Counted from the stretch's first letter, positions 1 to 9,507 are shown. The stretch is DNA of 39,273 nucleotides from an uncultured Anaeromyxobacter sp. (GCA_903904005.1 CAIVAR010000094.1:1-39273); one strand, 5' to 3'. Translations and numbers: made by a program. The notes: a model not told the origin generated them from the sequence alone.

Positions 1-1
1 G

Positions 2-3000
2 GGCTCGGTCGCCACCTGGTCCTGGAACGGCGCCGCCGCCGACTGCGGCAGCTGCCACAAGTCGCCTCCCGGGACGGCCAACCACCACAACGCCGCCGCC
101 CTCACCACCTGCGTCTCCTGCCACGCCGGCACGGTCGATGCTGCCGGCGCGGTCCTCGTCGCCGGCGGTCTGCACGTGAACGGCGCCATCAACACCTCGA
201 CGCTCACCTGCACCACCTGCCACGGCAGCAAGACCCGCGTCGCGTCCGGCTTGCAGGACACGAACGTCGCAGCTGCCCCCACCGGCGCCGGAGCCCCCGA
301 CACCTTCGGCAACACCACGGTCGCCACCGCCAACGGCGTCGGCGTCCACGCCTCGCACGTCCTCGGTACCCGGTCCCGTCCGGTCCAGTGCAACGCCTGC
401 CACACGGTTCCTGGAACCCAGATCCACAAGACCGGCGTCGCCACCTCCGGCACGGTCGCGCTCGGCAACCTCTCCACCACCGGCGCCATCGCCAACGCCA
501 GCTACGCCGGCACGGGCGGCACCTGCTCCAACACCTACTGCCACGGCAACTTCGCCGGTGGCGTAGGCGGAGCGGCGACGGCCACCTGGAAGACGGCCGC
601 CACCCTCGCCTGCACCTCCTGCCACGGCAATCCGCCCGCCCTCACGGCCGCCTCGCACCACCCGTCGAACACGGCGTGCGCGACCTGCCACGGCACCGGG
701 TACACCACGGCGGCCGTCGTCCAGGGTACGCACGTCGACGGCGCCGTCACGCTGACCCGCACCGGCTGCACGCTCTGCCACGGTGACCTCACCCAGACCG
801 CGGTCGCGGCGACCTCGGGCGCGGTGGCCCCTGGCTTCAACGCCGCGTCGGCCGACACGGCGGGCAACACCGCGGCGACCTTCGCCGCCGTCGGCGCCCA
901 CGCCAAGCACCTCACCGGCGCCAGCCTGAGCAGCACGCCCATCGCCTGCAGCGCCTGCCACACGGTTCCCGGCGCCGGCGACACCAACCACGTCACGGGC
1001 ACCGGCTCCGGTGGCGCGCGCGCCACGGTGGTCTTCTCCGGCCTCTCCGTCACCGGCACCCCCGTCATCGCGACCGCCGCCTACGCGGGCAGCACCACCG
1101 CCGCGGCCGGCAACGTGGCCGGCACCTGCTCCAATACCTACTGCCACGGCAACTTCAAGAACGGGACCGTCGCCAACGCCCCGTCCTGGCTGGGCGGCGT
1201 CGCCGACGCGGCCTGCGGTTCCTGCCACGGCCTGCCCCCCGGCGGCACGCACCCGGCGAACGCCAACTGCGTGAGCTGCCACGCCGGCTACAGCGCCTCC
1301 TCCGTCAACCTCGCCACCCACATGAACGGCGCGGTCGACGTGGCCAACATGACCTGCACCTCCTGCCACGGCACCGCCGCTCGCGTGAGCGTCGCCGGTG
1401 CCGACGTGAACCAGGCCTCGGCGCCTCCGACCGACGCCAGCGGCCAGGCCGCCAGCGTCCTCGTCGGCGCGCACGTCGCGCACGTGAACCCGGCGGCGGG
1501 GCAGATCTTCAGGGCCATCGCCTGCACCGAGTGCCACCCGAACAACGCGGGGAACATCAGCCACTCGAACGGCACCGTGGACTTCACCTTCGCGGCCGCC
1601 ACGGGCGCGAACCTGGGTACGTACTCTCCCACCTTCACCCAGGGCAACGGAACGACCCCGACCACCTGCGCCACCTACTGCCACGGCGCGGGGCTGGCGG
1701 CGAGCTACGCCGGGTCGGTCGCCACCTGGGCATGGAACGGCGCCGCCGCGACCTGCGGCAGCTGCCACGGGTTCCCGCCGGGCACAGGTGGTCACTCCAG
1801 CGTGGCGCTGCCCGCGAGCGCCACGGCCTGCGCCTCCTGCCACCCCGACACGGTCAACGCCGACGGGTCGATCAACGTCGCCGGCGGCAAGCACATCAAC
1901 GGCGCCCTCGACGGCGGCGGCGAGCCGCCCAACGGCGGCTCCAGCTGCGGCGGCTGCCACGCCAGCTACTTCAACCAGATGACCGCGGTCACGGCTCCTG
2001 CCTCCCGCCACGGTCTCGGCAGCGACGTCCCCACCGACAACGGCGCCAACTGGACCACCGGGACCGACCTGAGCGGCGCGGTGACGGTGGCCAACCGCAC
2101 CTGCGTGACGATGTGCCACGCCGACCACCCGCACACGCTGACCAGCCCGGCGACGACGACGCACCAGAACAACGTCTACCTGGATCCCACGACCCAGGCG
2201 TCGCGTGCGAGCGGCTCGGCCACCCGCACCGCGGCGAACCGGGCCAGCACCGACTTCGACTCGACGCTCAACGCCGGGCTCTGCGCGGGCTGCCACGCGA
2301 AGCCCATCGTCGCGAACGGCGTAACCGTCGGCGCCGCCAACTTCGGCGCCTCCGCCCACGACTTCAACAGCAACACCGTGGGCGCCAACGTCTACACCTG
2401 GACCTTCCCCATCCACGACGGCAGCACCTTCGCCCGCAACTGCACGAAGTGCCACGCCAACCGGGTGGAGGGAAACACGCCCACCGCCACCACCACCCAG
2501 TCGGTCCACTACTCGACGACCGACGCGAACCTGCTCGCCGGCACGACCAACCCCGCCGGCAGCGCGGCCAACTTCGCCTGCTACAACTGCCACGGCTCGA
2601 CGGCGACGCCCGCCGCCGGCGCCCAGGGCAACCGCTCGGGCAAGGACATCCAGACCCAGATCCTGCACGCCACGACGGCGAACCAGTCGGGCCACCCGTC
2701 CAACACGGACACCGTCCACAACAGCGCGTCCGAGGCCACCAACGCCGTCTTCGGGAACGCGCTCGGCGTCGCCGCGGGCACGGGGCAGCGCCACGCGAAC
2801 TGCATGGACTGCCACGACCCGCACGAGGCGAAGGCCACCGCGGATGCAGCGCCGTACACCACGGGGACGCTCGCCATCCCGACGACCACCGCGACCTGCC
2901 CCGCCACCATGGGCGCCGGAACCGTCTGCGGAACGGCCACGGGCACCGGTACCACCTGGGCGGCCACTATGCTCGGCTGGAAGATCCAGGTCGGCACCGC

Positions 3001-4177
3001 CTGGTACACGGTGGTGCAGTTCAACAGCGCGACCTCGCTCATGATCTACCCGCGCCCGGCCACCGCGGTCGCCGCGGGCACCGCCTACTCGGTACGCCCC
3101 TTCTACCGGGCCACGAACGTCGCCGGCCCGGCCGTCGTGGGCGCCTGGGGCGCACAGCTCTCCAGCAACCCGGCCTTCTGGACCACGCCCGTCACTGGCA
3201 ACTTCACGAAGCAGACCCTCGCGGCGACGAGCCTCGAGGCGACCCTCTGCTTCAAGTGCCACACCGGCTACTACTGGGGCACTGGCACGACCCCGACGGC
3301 GCCGTCCGGCTTCACCTACTTGACCGGCAACGCCGCCTTCACCTCGGGTAGCGCGACGGTCACCGGTACGGGGACCACCTGGACGGCCGCCATGGTCGGC
3401 GCCAACATCAAGAACAACGCCGCCGGCGTCTGGTACAAGATCACCGGCTTCACGAGCGGCACCTCCATCACCATCAGCCCGGTTGCCGCGGCCTCGGCGG
3501 CGGCCAGCGCCTACACCATCCAGATGGCGGAGTCGGACGTGGCGAAGGAGTTCAACCCGGCCAACGTCGGCAACTACGCCACGACCGGCACGGCCAACGC
3601 CTGGTCGGCCAACGAGACGGCTGGCGGCTTCCACCCCATCCTGGCGACCGCGTCGGGCAACCTGGGCGCCACCGGCAACATCCTGCCGCCCTTCTCCCGG
3701 ACGTCCCTCATGCAGTGCACCGACTGCCACGAGTCGGACGCAGGGACGGACGCCAACGGCCCGCACGGGTCGGCCGCGAAGTTCATCCTGAAGGGACCGA
3801 ACACCACCTGGAACAGCACCATCGCCATTGGAAACGGCGGCATGCCCACGGGCACCTTCTGCGCCAACTGCCACCGCACCGACTTCGTGGGCGGCCGGTT
3901 CACCCAGCACACCAACGGCAGCCACAACATCGCCTGCATGAACTGCCACGCGGCCGTCCCGCACGGCGGTCCACGCCCGGGCATCCTCGTCGCCGGAGCC
4001 GGTTCGGCGACCGCGGTCGGAGCACCGGCCGCTGGAGGAGTGATCGCCGGCTGGGACAACGTCGCCCCGTACTGGCAGGGCGGGACGGCGGACCGGCTGT
4101 ACATCGTCTCCTACCCGACGAACAACACGTCGGCGTGGGCACGGGGCAACTGCGGCTGCGACGGCGCCGGACACTGA
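2..4177 (+). CDS. Giant multihaem c-type cytochrome, 5' end cut by window
   Basis: The reading frame is open from base 2, so the N-terminus and any signal peptide lie outside the window; 1391 residues are visible. By eye I count about 23 CXXCH haem motifs plus two CX4CH (CSNTYCH, near 532 and 1132) and two CX3CH (CATYCH, CVTMCH). The mix of CX4CH followed by CXXCH matches the Geobacter-type CxxxxCH/CXXCH cytochrome domain. The likely role is electron transfer outside the cytoplasm, with haems attached in the periplasm. The N-terminal two thirds is made of irregular Ala/Thr/Gly-rich modules. The C-terminal third is different: two beta-rich GTGTTW-type segments (about 2900-3110 and 3310-3530) sit between haem motifs. 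The last haem motif is CMNCH near 3950 and the tail ends in GNCGCDGAGH. It is followed by a strong hairpin and heads a run of four cytochrome genes. The family assignment is secure; the electron donor and acceptor are unknown. Confidence 0.93.
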   Translation, partial: GSVATWSWNGAAADCGSCHKSPPGTANHHNAAALTTCVSCHAGTVDAAGAVLVAGGLHVNGAINTSTLTCTTCHGSKTRVASGLQDTNVAAAPTGAGAPDTFGNTTVATANGVGVHASHVLGTRSRPVQCNACHTVPGTQIHKTGVATSGTVALGNLSTTGAIANASYAGTGGTCSNTYCHGNFAGGVGGAATATWKTAATLACTSCHGNPPALTAASHHPSNTACATCHGTGYTTAAVVQGTHVDGAVTLTRTGCTLCHGDLTQTAVAATSGAVAPGFNAASADTAGNTAATFAAVGAHAKHLTGASLSSTPIACSACHTVPGAGDTNHVTGTGSGGARATVVFSGLSVTGTPVIATAAYAGSTTAAAGNVAGTCSNTYCHGNFKNGTVANAPSWLGGVADAACGSCHGLPPGGTHPANANCVSCHAGYSASSVNLATHMNGAVDVANMTCTSCHGTAARVSVAGADVNQASAPPTDASGQAASVLVGAHVAHVNPAAGQIFRAIACTECHPNNAGNISHSNGTVDFTFAAATGANLGTYSPTFTQGNGTTPTTCATYCHGAGLAASYAGSVATWAWNGAAATCGSCHGFPPGTGGHSSVALPASATACASCHPDTVNADGSINVAGGKHINGALDGGGEPPNGGSSCGGCHASYFNQMTAVTAPASRHGLGSDVPTDNGANWTTGTDLSGAVTVANRTCVTMCHADHPHTLTSPATTTHQNNVYLDPTTQASRASGSATRTAANRASTDFDSTLNAGLCAGCHAKPIVANGVTVGAANFGASAHDFNSNTVGANVYTWTFPIHDGSTFARNCTKCHANRVEGNTPTATTTQSVHYSTTDANLLAGTTNPAGSAANFACYNCHGSTATPAAGAQGNRSGKDIQTQILHATTANQSGHPSNTDTVHNSASEATNAVFGNALGVAAGTGQRHANCMDCHDPHEAKATADAAPYTTGTLAIPTTTATCPATMGAGTVCGTATGTGTTWAATMLGWKIQVGTAWYTVVQFNSATSLMIYPRPATAVAAGTAYSVRPFYRATNVAGPAVVGAWGAQLSSNPAFWTTPVTGNFTKQTLAATSLEATLCFKCHTGYYWGTGTTPTAPSGFTYLTGNAAFTSGSATVTGTGTTWTAAMVGANIKNNAAGVWYKITGFTSGTSITISPVAAASAAASAYTIQMAESDVAKEFNPANVGNYATTGTANAWSANETAGGFHPILATASGNLGATGNILPPFSRTSLMQCTDCHESDAGTDANGPHGSAAKFILKGPNTTWNSTIAIGNGGMPTGTFCANCHRTDFVGGRFTQHTNGSHNIACMNCHAAVPHGGPRPGILVAGAGSATAVGAPAAGGVIAGWDNVAPYWQGGTADRLYIVSYPTNNTSAWARGNCGCDGAGH

Positions 4178-4209
4178 TCCGGATCCAGCCGCCGTCCTGA
4201 ACGGAGCGT

Positions 4210-4240
4210 GAGGCCCATCGGGGATCCCCCGGTGGGCCTC
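4210..4240 (+). terminator. Hairpin terminator after first cytochrome gene
   Basis: A GAGGCCCA arm is matched by TGGGCCTC, and the stem continues through a CGGGG/CCCCG core around a minimal loop, with one mismatch. It starts 33 nt after the stop codon. No long T tract follows (only ATTTCC), so it may act as a rho-assisted or T-poor terminator, as is common in very GC-rich genomes. Confidence 0.6.
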
Positions 4241-4247
4241 GCCATTT

Positions 4248-4296
4248 CCGGAAACGCCCTTACGTTCCCTCGAATGGACTAAACGGGCTTTTCCGG
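4248..4296 (+). promoter_or_regulatory. Inverted repeat upstream of second cytochrome gene
   Basis: CCGGAAACGCCC at 4248-4259 pairs with GGGCTTTTCCGG at 4285-4296: 12 positions with a single mismatch and a 25-nt loop. It lies in the 123-nt gap between the terminator and the next start, one of the few AT-richer stretches here. It could be a second terminator, an operator or part of a structured leader. I see no cyclic-dinucleotide riboswitch consensus in it. Confidence 0.3.
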
Positions 4297-4363
4297 TTAG
4301 AGCCGCACGTCGAGACATGGATTTCGTTGGTCCATTTTGACCCGGTACGGGCGGAGGTCGAAC

Positions 4364-7300
4364 ATGGCGTCGATGCGGTTCCCAACCATCGGTGTGGCGG
4401 CCTTCCTGGTGCTCGCCTCCGCCGCCTGCTCGAACTCCCGTGCCCCCGTCTCGGACGGGCCGCGCGTCGACACGGGCACCTGCGTCTACTGTCACGGCAC
4501 GGTCGGGAGGGTCGGCAACCTCCCCGGCACCGACCCGTTCCTGCCCTCCGCACCCCCGTCCGCGCCCTACGGAACGCCCGCGACGGTGGTCGGCGCCCAC
4601 CAGGTCCACCTGAATCCGCCCGTCGTCGGCCCCCTGCGTTCGCCCATCGCCTGCGACGAGTGCCACGTCGTCCCGGCGAACCTGACCCACGCGACCAACC
4701 CGCCGGCGAACCCGGTCCAGTTCGGCGTGCTCGCCCGCGCCCGCGGCGCCGCCCCCACCTTCGATCCCCTCACGCTCGGCTGCGCCGCCGTCTACTGCCA
4801 CGGCAACTTCGACTTCAACGGCGTGCGGGGCAAGGGCGCCTCGGTCACCTGGAACGGCGGCGTGGTCGGCTGCGGCGCGTGCCACGACCTCCCGCCCACG
4901 GGACACCCTCCCGTCACCGGCACCGTCACCCCGGCCACCTGCAGCCAGTGCCACCCGGACACCGTCAACCCGAACGGCAGCATCAACGTGGCGTCGGGCG
5001 CCCACATCAACGGGCAGGCGAACGTCGCCTACAGCTGCACCTCCTGCCACGGAACGGCGGGGCGCACCGGCTTCCAGCCGGGCACCGACGTCGACCTCGC
5101 CTCGGCGCCTCCAGCCGCGCCGACCGGCGCCCCGACGTACGCGGTGGGCGCGCACCAGTCGCACCTGAACCCGCCCGTCGCCGGCTCGATGGGCGCGCCG
5201 CTCGCCTGCTCGGAATGCCACGTCGTCCCCACGACGCCGGCCCACGCCACGAGCCCCCCGGCGCAGAAGGTCGTGTTCGGACCGCTCGCGCGGACCCAGG
5301 GCGCCACGCCGACGTGGACGTCGGCCAGCACCGGCTGCGCGGCCACCTACTGCCACGGCAACTTCGCGTTCAACGGCGTCACCGGCCTGAACGCCACACC
5401 GCTCTGGACCGGAGCGCCGCTCACCTGCGGCTCCTGCCACGGCATGCCCCCGGCCGGCCACCCGACGCTCACCGGCACGGTGACCGCCGCCACCTGCAGC
5501 GCCTGCCACCCCGACACCGTCGACGGGAGCGGGTCCATCAACCTGGCCGGAGGCGCCCACCTGAACGGGCAGGCGGACGTGCTCCTCGACTGCACCTCCT
5601 GCCACGGGACGGCGGGTCGGGTCGGCATCCTCCCCGGCACCGACGCGCAGCTCGCGTCCGCGCCGCCGGTCGCACCCCTGGGAGCACCGGCCTACGCCGT
5701 GGGCGCCCACCTGAACCACCTCAACCCGCCCGCCACCGGCTCCGTCCGAGGCCCCATCGCCTGCGCGGAGTGCCATGTCGTGCCGTCGTCCTCGGCCCAC
5801 GCGACGAGCCCTCCTGCCCAGCGGGTGGTCTTCGGACCGCTCGCCTCGGCGCGGGGGGCGGTACCGATCTGGACCTCCACGACCACCGGCTGCGCCGCCA
5901 CCTACTGCCACGGCAGCTTCGACTTCAACGGCGTCACCGGCACCTCCTCCGCGCCTCTCTGGACGGCCACCGGTCTCGCCTGCACGTCGTGCCACGGCAT
6001 GCCCCCCACGGGCCACCCGTCGATCGCCGGAACGGTGACCGCTGCGACCTGCAACCAGTGCCACCCATCGTCGGTGAAGGCCGACGGGACCATCGACCTC
6101 ACCACCGGCACCCACCTGAACGGGCAGGCCAACGTGAACTTCAACTGCACCTCCTGCCACGGCACCGCCGGGCGCACCGGGAACCTGGTCGGCACCGACC
6201 CGCAGCTGGCCGCCTCTCCGCCCGTCGCCACCCGGGGGTCCCCGGCGTCTGCGGTGGGCGCGCACCCGTCCCACGTGAATCCGCCCAGCACCGGCGCGTT
6301 CCGGGGCCCGCTGTTCTGCAACGAATGCCACGTCGTCCCCACCGACATCGCCCACGCCACGAACCCGCCGGCGAGCCCGGTGACCTTCGGGACGCTGGCC
6401 AAGACCCAGGGCAACGCGCCGACCTGGAACGGGACCACCCTCGGCTGCTCGGCGACCTACTGTCACGGCGGGTTCAACTTCGGCGGCGTCCGTGGCGCCG
6501 CCGCGGCGCCGCTCTGGACCGACGTCGGCCTGGCCTGCACGGGCTGCCACGGCCTGCCCCCCACCGGCCACCCGGCCCTCGCCGGAACGGTGACGGCGGC
6601 GACCTGCGCCCAGTGCCACCCCTCCACGGTGAACGCGAGCGGCACGATCAACGTGGCCACCGGCGCCCACGTGAACGGTCAGGCCAACGTGGCCGTCAAC
6701 TGCACCTCCTGCCACGGCGACCCTGCCCGGACCGTCCCCGCCGGCAATCCCAATGCGCTGCTCGCCTCCGCGCCGCCGGCCGTCCCGCCGGGCTCCGCGG
6801 CGTCGGCCGCCGGCACGCACCTCCTCCACCTCACCGACAGCGCCATCCGGTCCGCGATCACCTGCAACGAGTGCCACGTGGTCCCGGACAACCCCGACCA
6901 TTCCATCCAGTTCCCGCCGGTGATCGTGTGGAGCCCCGACACGCTCGCGACCACGCAGGGCGCCGCGCCGACGTACAACGCGACCACCCTCTCCTGCTCG
7001 GCGACCTACTGCCACGGCAAGTTCACGTTCGGCTCGGTCACCGGCAACACGGCCGCGACCCCGGCGTGGAACGCCACGCCGACGCTCGCCTGCACCGGCT
7101 GCCACGGGATGCCCCCCACCGGCCACCAGACCCTCTCCGGAACGGTGACGGCGGCGACCTGCTCCGGCTGCCACGCCGAGACGGTGAACGCCAGCGGCAC
7201 CATCAACGTGTCCGGCGGCAAGCACGTGAACGGGCTCGCCGAGTTCAGCGGCGGCCATCCGGCCGGGTGGGTAGCCCCCAGCCAGCACGGCTACGCCGCC

Positions 7301-8083
7301 AACCAGCAGGGGCTGCAGGGCTGCAAGTCCTGCCACCTCGCCTTCGGGACGGCCTCCGGCGTCACGGGGAGCTCCTGCAACACCTGCCACACCGCCGCGA
7401 GCCATCCGAACTGGCAGACCGAGTGCACGTTCTGCCACGGAACGGCCGGTGGAACGGCGACGCCGCAGGCCCCGCTCCTCGCCGCCCCCCCCGTCGACTC
7501 CCAGGGCAACTCCGCGAACACGGCGGCACGGGTCGGAGCCCACGCCCGCCACGTCGCCACGGCCACCCTCTCGAGCACGTTCGCCTGCACGAACTGCCAC
7601 GCCTCGACGCTGCCGACCAACGTCGACCACGTCGACGGCGCCCAGGCACCTCTCCCGTTCGGAGGGATCGCCATCACCGGGCCGGTCACCCCCGCCTTCA
7701 ACGCCACGACCCTCGGCTGCTCCGCCACCTACTGCCACGGGAACTTCAGGAACGGGAAGACGACGGCAGTCCCGGTGTGGAACGTTCCGCCGGCCGCGGG
7801 CGCCCACCTGGCCTGCAACGCCTGCCACAACATGCCCAACACCTCCACGGGTCGCCATTCCAAGCACTCGGGCGGTTCCTTCAACTGCTCCGACTGCCAC
7901 AACGGCATCGCCACCGGGACCGGATCATCGAACGCGGCCATCACCGGCCCGGCCCTCCACGTGAACGGCGTCGTGAACGTGGTCATCGCACCCGGCGACG
8001 CGATCACCACGACCGGGACGGGCACCACGAGGCGCTGCAACGGCACCTGCCATGGGACGGGGCACAGCAACTTCTCGTGGTGA
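4364..8083 (+). CDS. Lipoprotein multihaem cytochrome of tandem five-haem modules
   Basis: A 1239-residue predicted lipoprotein. The N-terminus has basic residue R5, a hydrophobic stretch and a lipobox ending at Cys22 (ASAAC). I chose ATG 4364 because GGAGG lies 6 nt upstream and the signal sequence begins there. I count about 26 CXXCH, 6 CX4CH (CAATYCH type) and one terminal CX3CH (CNGTCH), so up to 33 haems. Residues from about 40 to 965 are repeated modules of 185 residues. Each runs CTSCHGTAGR, GTD, ASAPP, GAH-x2-HLNPP, CxECHVVP, HATxPPA, GCAATYCHGNF, CxxCHGMPPTGHP, TAATCxxCHP, NGQA. The C-terminal part is less regular. Covalent haem attachment in the periplasm and a role in extracellular or outer-membrane electron transfer follow from the family. 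The partner proteins are not visible. It is flanked by cytochrome genes of the same type in the same orientation. Confidence 0.95.
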   Translation: MASMRFPTIGVAAFLVLASAACSNSRAPVSDGPRVDTGTCVYCHGTVGRVGNLPGTDPFLPSAPPSAPYGTPATVVGAHQVHLNPPVVGPLRSPIACDECHVVPANLTHATNPPANPVQFGVLARARGAAPTFDPLTLGCAAVYCHGNFDFNGVRGKGASVTWNGGVVGCGACHDLPPTGHPPVTGTVTPATCSQCHPDTVNPNGSINVASGAHINGQANVAYSCTSCHGTAGRTGFQPGTDVDLASAPPAAPTGAPTYAVGAHQSHLNPPVAGSMGAPLACSECHVVPTTPAHATSPPAQKVVFGPLARTQGATPTWTSASTGCAATYCHGNFAFNGVTGLNATPLWTGAPLTCGSCHGMPPAGHPTLTGTVTAATCSACHPDTVDGSGSINLAGGAHLNGQADVLLDCTSCHGTAGRVGILPGTDAQLASAPPVAPLGAPAYAVGAHLNHLNPPATGSVRGPIACAECHVVPSSSAHATSPPAQRVVFGPLASARGAVPIWTSTTTGCAATYCHGSFDFNGVTGTSSAPLWTATGLACTSCHGMPPTGHPSIAGTVTAATCNQCHPSSVKADGTIDLTTGTHLNGQANVNFNCTSCHGTAGRTGNLVGTDPQLAASPPVATRGSPASAVGAHPSHVNPPSTGAFRGPLFCNECHVVPTDIAHATNPPASPVTFGTLAKTQGNAPTWNGTTLGCSATYCHGGFNFGGVRGAAAAPLWTDVGLACTGCHGLPPTGHPALAGTVTAATCAQCHPSTVNASGTINVATGAHVNGQANVAVNCTSCHGDPARTVPAGNPNALLASAPPAVPPGSAASAAGTHLLHLTDSAIRSAITCNECHVVPDNPDHSIQFPPVIVWSPDTLATTQGAAPTYNATTLSCSATYCHGKFTFGSVTGNTAATPAWNATPTLACTGCHGMPPTGHQTLSGTVTAATCSGCHAETVNASGTINVSGGKHVNGLAEFSGGHPAGWVAPSQHGYAANQQGLQGCKSCHLAFGTASGVTGSSCNTCHTAASHPNWQTECTFCHGTAGGTATPQAPLLAAPPVDSQGNSANTAARVGAHARHVATATLSSTFACTNCHASTLPTNVDHVDGAQAPLPFGGIAITGPVTPAFNATTLGCSATYCHGNFRNGKTTAVPVWNVPPAAGAHLACNACHNMPNTSTGRHSKHSGGSFNCSDCHNGIATGTGSSNAAITGPALHVNGVVNVVIAPGDAITTTGTGTTRRCNGTCHGTGHSNFSW
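4481..7240 (+). repeat. Five tandem 555-bp coding modules in cytochrome gene
   Basis: The first Cys codon of the module-opening haem motif falls at 4481, 5036, 5591, 6146 and 6701, a spacing of exactly 555 bp (185 codons) four times in a row. Each module has four CXXCH and one CX4CH. The last module degenerates after about 7240, where the next comparable motif (CTFCHGTAG, 7424) is 723 bp on. These are protein-level repeats with diverged DNA, not recent identical duplications. Confidence 0.85.
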
Positions 8084-8109
8084 CCCCGCCCTGACGCAGC
8101 GTCCCTCCC

Positions 8110-8126
8110 CTGGCACTCCCCCCGCT
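8110..8126 (+). promoter_or_regulatory. Candidate sigma-54 promoter
   Basis: TGGCAC at 8111-8116 is followed, ten bases after its GG, by GC at 8124-8125. This is the GG-N10-GC spacing of -24/-12 promoters. The -12 half (CCGCT) is only a partial match to TTGCW. It lies 65 nt upstream of the start at 8190. One match in a C-rich spacer may be chance. Confidence 0.25.
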
Positions 8127-8189
8127 TCATCCTTCTTGGATGGCGCGGCCGGCATGGTACGTTCCCGGAATCCTCGCCCAGGGGGCACC

Positions 8190-9446
8190 ATGCGTCTCAC
8201 CAGAACTGCCATTCTCCTCGCTCTCACCTGCGTCGGCCTCGCCGCCTGCGACGCACGCAACGCCAACGAGGGCGGGAGCAACGGCGACCCCACGACCGGC
8301 GCCCACACCATCCACCTGACCGGCACCATCGCGCGGGCGATCTCCTGCGGCGAATGTCACAACAGCAAGTTCCAGGTGACGCTCGAGGGAAACCTGGCGC
8401 GGGCAAACGGCGCGGTGGGTTCCTTCGACACGACGAGGGTCACCTGCTCGAACGTCTACTGCCACGACGGCGGCCCCCAGCTGCAGATCGGCGGGGGGAC
8501 GGTACGGACCCCGGTCTGGAATCCCCCGTCGGTCGTCGCTTGCGGCGGCTGCCACGCCATTCCGGGCGGCGCCATCGCCACGCCGTGGCACCCGCAGGTT
8601 GCCCCCGGCGTGCAGTGCGCACTCTGCCACCCGGGCTACACGAACAGCACGGTGAACCGCGACCTCCACGTCAATGGCGTGGTGAACCTGACCCGGCCGA
8701 ACCTGGGGACGAGCTGCACCGCCTGCCACGGCGACCCGACGCGCGTCGTCGCCCCGGGAAGTGAGCTCGTCCAGGCCGCGCCGCCGCGCGACCGAAACGG
8801 CGGCGTCGCCACGACCCTGGTGAGCGTCGGCGCCCACCAGGCGCACCTTGCGCCCCCGCCGGGAGCCATCTCGAACCCGATCGCCTGCAACGAGTGCCAC
8901 GGCGTGCCCGGAACCGTACCGGGGATGGGCCCGCTGGCGCACGTCGGCCCCAACGCGGCGAGCGCCACCACCCTCGACTGGGGCTCGCTGGCATCGGCGG
9001 GAGACGCCACTCCCAGCTTCGACGCAGCGACCGCAACCTGCACCAACTACTGCCACGGTCAGACCCTCACCCCGATGGGCGGCATCGGGACCAACACGAC
9101 ACCCATCTGGACCCAGGTGGACGGCACCCAGGCCTCCTGCGGTTCATGCCACGGTTCTCCCCCGGGAGACATGGCCCACTACCTCCACACCTCGCCCACG
9201 GCCTCGGCCAGGCTCGCCTGCAGCGTCTGCCACCCGCCCGGGTACTCGAACGGGGCAGTCGGCCCTGCGGCTGTTCCCGTCCACGTGAATGGCGAGATCA
9301 ACCTGAACGTCACCCAGCTCACCCCCGACTTCCGGAACTGGAACCCGGACACCGTCGGCCCCACGCTGTGGCGCGGCACGGCCACCGGATGCCACGACCG
9401 GGGGCGCTACTGGACGGCTGGGCCCCCGGGGTCCGGCTGCTTCTAG
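8190..9446 (+). CDS. Small multihaem cytochrome lipoprotein
   Basis: A 418-residue predicted lipoprotein starting at ATG 8190, with AGGGGG close upstream. The signal runs from MRLTRT to a lipobox LAAC (Cys20). It contains about seven CXXCH motifs (CGECH, CGGCH, CALCH, CTACH, CNECH, CGSCH, CSVCH), one CX4CH (CSNVYCH) and one CX3CH (CTNYCH), so up to nine haems. It carries the same sub-motifs as its neighbours (CHGDPTR, GAHQAHL, CNECHGVP, HVNGVVNL) but only about two module equivalents. A C-terminal stretch without haem sites ends GSGCF. The layout suggests a shorter member of the same electron-transfer family, possibly an outer-membrane or periplasmic relay for the two larger lipoproteins on either side. 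That partnership is inferred only from gene order. Confidence 0.92.
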   Translation: MRLTRTAILLALTCVGLAACDARNANEGGSNGDPTTGAHTIHLTGTIARAISCGECHNSKFQVTLEGNLARANGAVGSFDTTRVTCSNVYCHDGGPQLQIGGGTVRTPVWNPPSVVACGGCHAIPGGAIATPWHPQVAPGVQCALCHPGYTNSTVNRDLHVNGVVNLTRPNLGTSCTACHGDPTRVVAPGSELVQAAPPRDRNGGVATTLVSVGAHQAHLAPPPGAISNPIACNECHGVPGTVPGMGPLAHVGPNAASATTLDWGSLASAGDATPSFDAATATCTNYCHGQTLTPMGGIGTNTTPIWTQVDGTQASCGSCHGSPPGDMAHYLHTSPTASARLACSVCHPPGYSNGAVGPAAVPVHVNGEINLNVTQLTPDFRNWNPDTVGPTLWRGTATGCHDRGRYWTAGPPGSGCF

Positions 9447-9465
9447 GCGCCCCGGATTGCGTGCA

Positions 9466-9488
9466 AAGGTGGGCAGGATGCCCACCTT
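9466..9488 (+). terminator. Hairpin after small cytochrome gene
   Basis: AAGGTGGGCA (9466-9475) and TGCCCACCTT (9479-9488) form a perfect 10-bp stem with a 3-nt loop, 19 nt after the stop codon. There is no T run after it. It is most likely the transcription end of the 8190-9446 gene. Confidence 0.55.
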
Positions 9489-9507
9489 CCTGAGAGTAGC
9501 GTCATAA

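Noticed and set aside
4241-4363. Cyclic-di-GMP (GEMM) riboswitch upstream of the cytochrome
   Set aside because: The conserved GEMM core sequences and tetraloop-receptor arrangement are not found; only a simple dyad is present.
4481-7240. Regular repeats as a CRISPR array or tandem DNA repeat element
   Set aside because: The 555-bp period is in coding frame with synonymous divergence, and it encodes haem modules; repeats and spacers of CRISPR size are absent.
4327-8094. Second long open frame (about 1255 residues) overlapping the cytochrome gene in another frame
   Set aside because: It is Arg/Pro/His-rich nonsense created by high GC and the regular Gly/Ala/Thr codons of the cytochrome; no start signal and no family-like sequence.
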